NCBI GenBank assembly: GCA_003281715.1
Contig: QCBE01000013.1
Location: forward strand, 1-35,606
Source of the DNA: Prochlorococcus sp. AG-347-B23
GTDB taxonomy: Bacteria; Cyanobacteriota; Cyanobacteriia; PCC-6307; Cyanobiaceae
Direction of reading: 5' to 3'
Length of the DNA stretch: 35,606 nucleotides
The stretch's first letter is position 1; every line of letters starts with the position of its first letter. Positions 33,245 through 35,606 of this stretch are shown piece by piece. A program made the translations under genes and the position numbers. The notes beneath the pieces are model-generated. The model saw only the letters and a program-made list of their open reading frames with translations. It was not told where the DNA came from and made no database searches.

Positions 33245-34282
33245 TTGAATATGAAATTAGTTACTGAAAACTTCCTTCTGGCAATATCTATTTTTTTTAT
33301 TGGAATTTTATTGGCGCTAATAATTTCTAAACTTTCAAAAATATTCTTCAAAAAGATCTCCAAACGTACAAAAACAAATTTTGATGATTTTATTTTTGAG
33401 GTCATCTCTGGAATTATTAAACCAATAGGCTTTCTCCTCTCATTTTATTTTTCAATTGACTATTTTTTTGCTGATGAAATAACTTTTATCTCTGTATTAT
33501 TGAATATCCTGAAATTATTTATATTGATAATAATCATAAAAGCTCTCAACAAAGTTTTAATAAGATCTTTAACAGAATCGACATCGAAAATTAATGATTC
33601 CTCAATAAGTTCAATGATATCTTCACTTACTCCTTTAATAAAAGCATTAACATGGACTATTGGTTCAATCTTTTTCTTACAAAATATAGGTGTTCAAATG
33701 ACTGCTATTTGGGCTCTACTCAGTGCAGGAGGTATTGGAGCAGGATTAGCTTTGAAAGATCCAGTTCAGGAGTTTTTTGAATACATAACAATTTTGCTTG
33801 ATAAACCTTTTCAAAAAGGTGAGTTTATAAAATCTGATGGCGTTCTTGGAATGGTTGAGAGGGTCGGAGTAAGATCCTCAAGGATAAGAAGTATTAATGG
33901 AGAAGTAATAGTAATGAGCAACAGCGCCCTTACAAATGGAATAATTTCGAATTACGCACAAATGGAAAAAAGAAGGTTAGTGCATAAATTAGGAGTTGTT
34001 TATGAAACCTCTCCAAAACTTATGAAATTGATTCCAATAATAATAAAAAAAATAGTTGAAGAGACAAAAGATGCTTCTTTTGATAGGTGTCATTTCACAG
34101 ATTTTGGTGACTTCAGTCTTAATTTCGAACTTGTTTATTACATACCAACTAATAATTATCTTGCTGCAATGGAAGCTCAACAATCTATAAATTTAAAAAT
34201 TATTGAGGAATTTGCAGTCAATAATATAGAGTTTGCATTCCCAACACAAACCTTAAATATTGAGAGTAACAAATCCAAATGA
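33245..34282 (+). CDS. MscS-family mechanosensitive channel
   Basis: 345 residues. Three to four membrane segments in the first 180 residues, then the conserved pore helix and beta-domain entry: A-L-L-S-A-G-G-I-G-A-G-L-A-L-K-D-P-V, F-E-Y-I-T-I-L-L-D-K-P-F-Q-K-G-E-F-I near 175-195, and a V-M-S-N-S-A-L-T segment. Releases solutes on sudden osmotic drop, which matches the solute-making stpA nearby, although they are not in one operon. Its 3' end overlaps the convergent POR-like gene by 30 bp. Confidence 0.88.
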   Translation: MNMKLVTENFLLAISIFFIGILLALIISKLSKIFFKKISKRTKTNFDDFIFEVISGIIKPIGFLLSFYFSIDYFFADEITFISVLLNILKLFILIIIIKALNKVLIRSLTESTSKINDSSISSMISSLTPLIKALTWTIGSIFFLQNIGVQMTAIWALLSAGGIGAGLALKDPVQEFFEYITILLDKPFQKGEFIKSDGVLGMVERVGVRSSRIRSINGEVIVMSNSALTNGIISNYAQMEKRRLVHKLGVVYETSPKLMKLIPIIIKKIVEETKDASFDRCHFTDFGDFSLNFELVYYIPTNNYLAAMEAQQSINLKIIEEFAVNNIEFAFPTQTLNIESNKSK

Positions 34283-35254
34283 TCTGCAAATATCTTCACT
34301 TAAAATCCAAAGTTTTGAAGCCAACTCATCACTATTTGCTTCATCACTAGCTTTACTTTCAACTAATTTATGTTTTTTTCTAGCTATAAGTTTATTACTT
34401 AAATATATGAAACCAACATTATTTAAATTTGAATCAAGGACAATCTCAGAAAGAATCTTTCCAGCATTTTCTATACTTTCAGAAATTCCTAAAATATTTT
34501 TTGCAGCTTTAGAAAAAATTAAATATCCAAAGAGATTAAAACGTTTACTGTATCTAAAAAAACCAGAATCATCACTTGGTATTACGAGACCAGGAGCCCA
34601 AGTTATTACAGAAATTTTACTGGAGGACATTTTTAATTTTTTTTGAAGTTCTTTAGCAAACAAAATATTACATAACTTACTATTTTTATAAGCTTCATCA
34701 GCATTAAAATTTAAAAATTGGCCAGTTACTTTTTTTCTAAAATCAACTAGGTTATTAAGTCCCGCTTTCTTTCCAATATTACCACCTGAACTTTTTGGGT
34801 CGTGAACATCTGATGATGTAATAATGATTCTAGATTCTTCTTTATCTCTAATAAAATCTTTCAGTACATTTACCAAGTAAAAATGTGCAAGATGATTTAC
34901 CGCAAAAGTTAGTTCTATGCCTTGTTTTGATACTTTAGGGTAAAAAGAGCCTGTATATTGCAATCCTGCATTTAAAACAACAACATCTAAAAAAATTTTT
35001 TTACTAATAAAGTAATCTTTAATTTTGTTAATATTCTCTAGATCTGAAAGATCACAATTTTCAATAATATTTAAAAATTTAATAAGGTAATTTTTATCAA
35101 AATATTTCTCAATTTTTTTGAGAAATTCATTCTTTCTAAATTCATTTTTTATTACAACATATAAAATATTTTTCGTCTTCAGTAAATTAATAATGGCAAA
35201 AAAACCTATTCCTGAATTACCTCCAGTAATTAAAATATTTTTATTTTTAATCAT
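34253..35254 (-). CDS. Short-chain dehydrogenase, POR-like
   Basis: 333 residues. N-terminal I-T-G-G-N-S-G-I-G-F is the NADPH motif, N-A-G-L-Q-Y follows near 95, and the catalytic Y-K-N-S-K is near residue 190. N-H-L-A-H-F-Y-L and Y-K-N-S-K-L-C-N are typical of light-dependent protochlorophyllide oxidoreductase relatives, but overall similarity looks loose and the protein has low-complexity insertions rich in lysine and asparagine. Probably a POR-like paralogue of unknown substrate rather than the main chlorophyll enzyme. Divergent from crtL. Confidence 0.7.
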   Translation of the reverse strand: MIKNKNILITGGNSGIGFFAIINLLKTKNILYVVIKNEFRKNEFLKKIEKYFDKNYLIKFLNIIENCDLSDLENINKIKDYFISKKIFLDVVVLNAGLQYTGSFYPKVSKQGIELTFAVNHLAHFYLVNVLKDFIRDKEESRIIITSSDVHDPKSSGGNIGKKAGLNNLVDFRKKVTGQFLNFNADEAYKNSKLCNILFAKELQKKLKMSSSKISVITWAPGLVIPSDDSGFFRYSKRFNLFGYLIFSKAAKNILGISESIENAGKILSEIVLDSNLNNVGFIYLSNKLIARKKHKLVESKASDEANSDELASKLWILSEDICRSFGFVTLNI

Positions 35255-35479
35255 TTAAATTCCCATATTTTTTTTATGATAAAAAAAATAAATAAAGTTT
35301 TTTTTATTTTGTAATCTTATAAATTATTGTTAAAACACCGAAAACTTAGTCACTAGTATTTGAGTAATTTGATTATTATTAATCTACTCTCATTATAAAT
35401 ATTGGATGAAATATATAACCCTAAGCGCAGAAATAATAATATGTTCCATAAATTTCTTTAATAATAAGATTTATATTTA
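35255..35479. promoter_or_regulatory. Divergent intergenic region
   Basis: 225 bp between two start codons facing away from each other, so it must hold both promoters. Very AT-rich; I cannot fix the boxes. Confidence 0.4.
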
Positions 35480-35606
35480 ATGTCAATAGAAAATATGCCA
35501 GATGTTCTTGTTTTGGGTGCAGGGCCCGCAGGTATGGCAATTGCCTCAGCTTTAGGGAAGGAAAAATTAGATGTTGAAGTACTTTCTCCAAATGGGCCAG
35601 CTGAAC
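35480..35606 (+). CDS. crtL: Lycopene cyclase, N-terminal part only
   Basis: 42 residues before the window ends. It opens M-S-I-E-N-M-P-D-V-L-V-L-G-A-G-P-A-G-M-A and continues with I-A-S-A-L-G-K-E-K-L-D-V-E-V-L, the flavin dinucleotide-binding fold typical of CrtL-type lycopene cyclases of marine picocyanobacteria, which close the rings of lycopene to beta- or epsilon-carotenes. Other flavoproteins begin similarly, so the name rests on my recollection of the crtL N-terminus. Confidence 0.65.
   Translation, partial: MSIENMPDVLVLGAGPAGMAIASALGKEKLDVEVLSPNGPAE

Overview
The window looks like a chromosome segment of a high-light-type Prochlorococcus, a marine picocyanobacterium. The DNA is very AT-rich. 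The genes include a B12-dependent ribonucleotide reductase, a Tic20-like protein, StpA-type glucosylglycerol-phosphate phosphatase, CrtL-type lycopene cyclase, a POR-like dehydrogenase, CbiX, and many short single-helix membrane proteins. Host genes mostly lack Shine-Dalgarno sequences and several start with TTG or GTG. The species is inferred from gene content and style, not from a marker gene.

Layout. 1-3720: nrdJ and small conserved genes, including two too short for routine ORF calling (3334-3435 DUF4278-like, 3571-3720 single-helix). 3929-4182: a broken 5' half of tRNA-Ser(UGA) followed 123 bp later by the intact gene, which looks like an integration scar. 4282-7672: a small accessory cluster of a methyltransferase and membrane or exported proteins. 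7699-8622: a Tic20-like gene and the interrupted gloA.

8591-16957 is the most notable part: an 8.36-kb integrated element bounded by a shared 7-bp core (CTACTGT). It splits the host glyoxalase I gene (gloA) 58 bp before its end. It encodes a large serine recombinase next to attL and, overlapping it, an adenylation-domain-only NAD+ DNA ligase. Next comes a complete second gloA. On the opposite strand lie a small HTH protein, an HK97-type prohead protease-major capsid protein fusion, a small ORF, an iteron-like block, and a compact replication operon (RHH protein, coiled-coil protein, zinc-finger protein, RepA/DnaB-like ATPase). No portal, terminase or tail gene is seen. This fits a capsid-encoding phage satellite of the general kind described as tycheposons, VEIMEs or capsid-forming PICIs, but one that uses a serine recombinase and a protein-coding target. 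The internal gloA is full length, only about 91% identical in protein to the disrupted copy over the shared part, and carries a changed att core. The element therefore appears to break its target gene and bring a resistant replacement.

17315-20674: island-like genes (a protein with an RHH-like segment, a possible GIY-YIG-like protein, an exported pentapeptide-repeat protein, a GMC oxidoreductase). 21056-35606: mostly core metabolism, namely CbiX chelatase, an FAD oxidase, a SulP transporter, the methionine pair metA/metY, a Rossmann protein divergent from stpA, an ArsS-like radical SAM enzyme, a Fur-family regulator, an isochorismatase-like hydrolase, an MscS channel, a POR-like dehydrogenase, and the start of lycopene cyclase. 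All functional calls are from reading sequence and motif memory; no database search was run.
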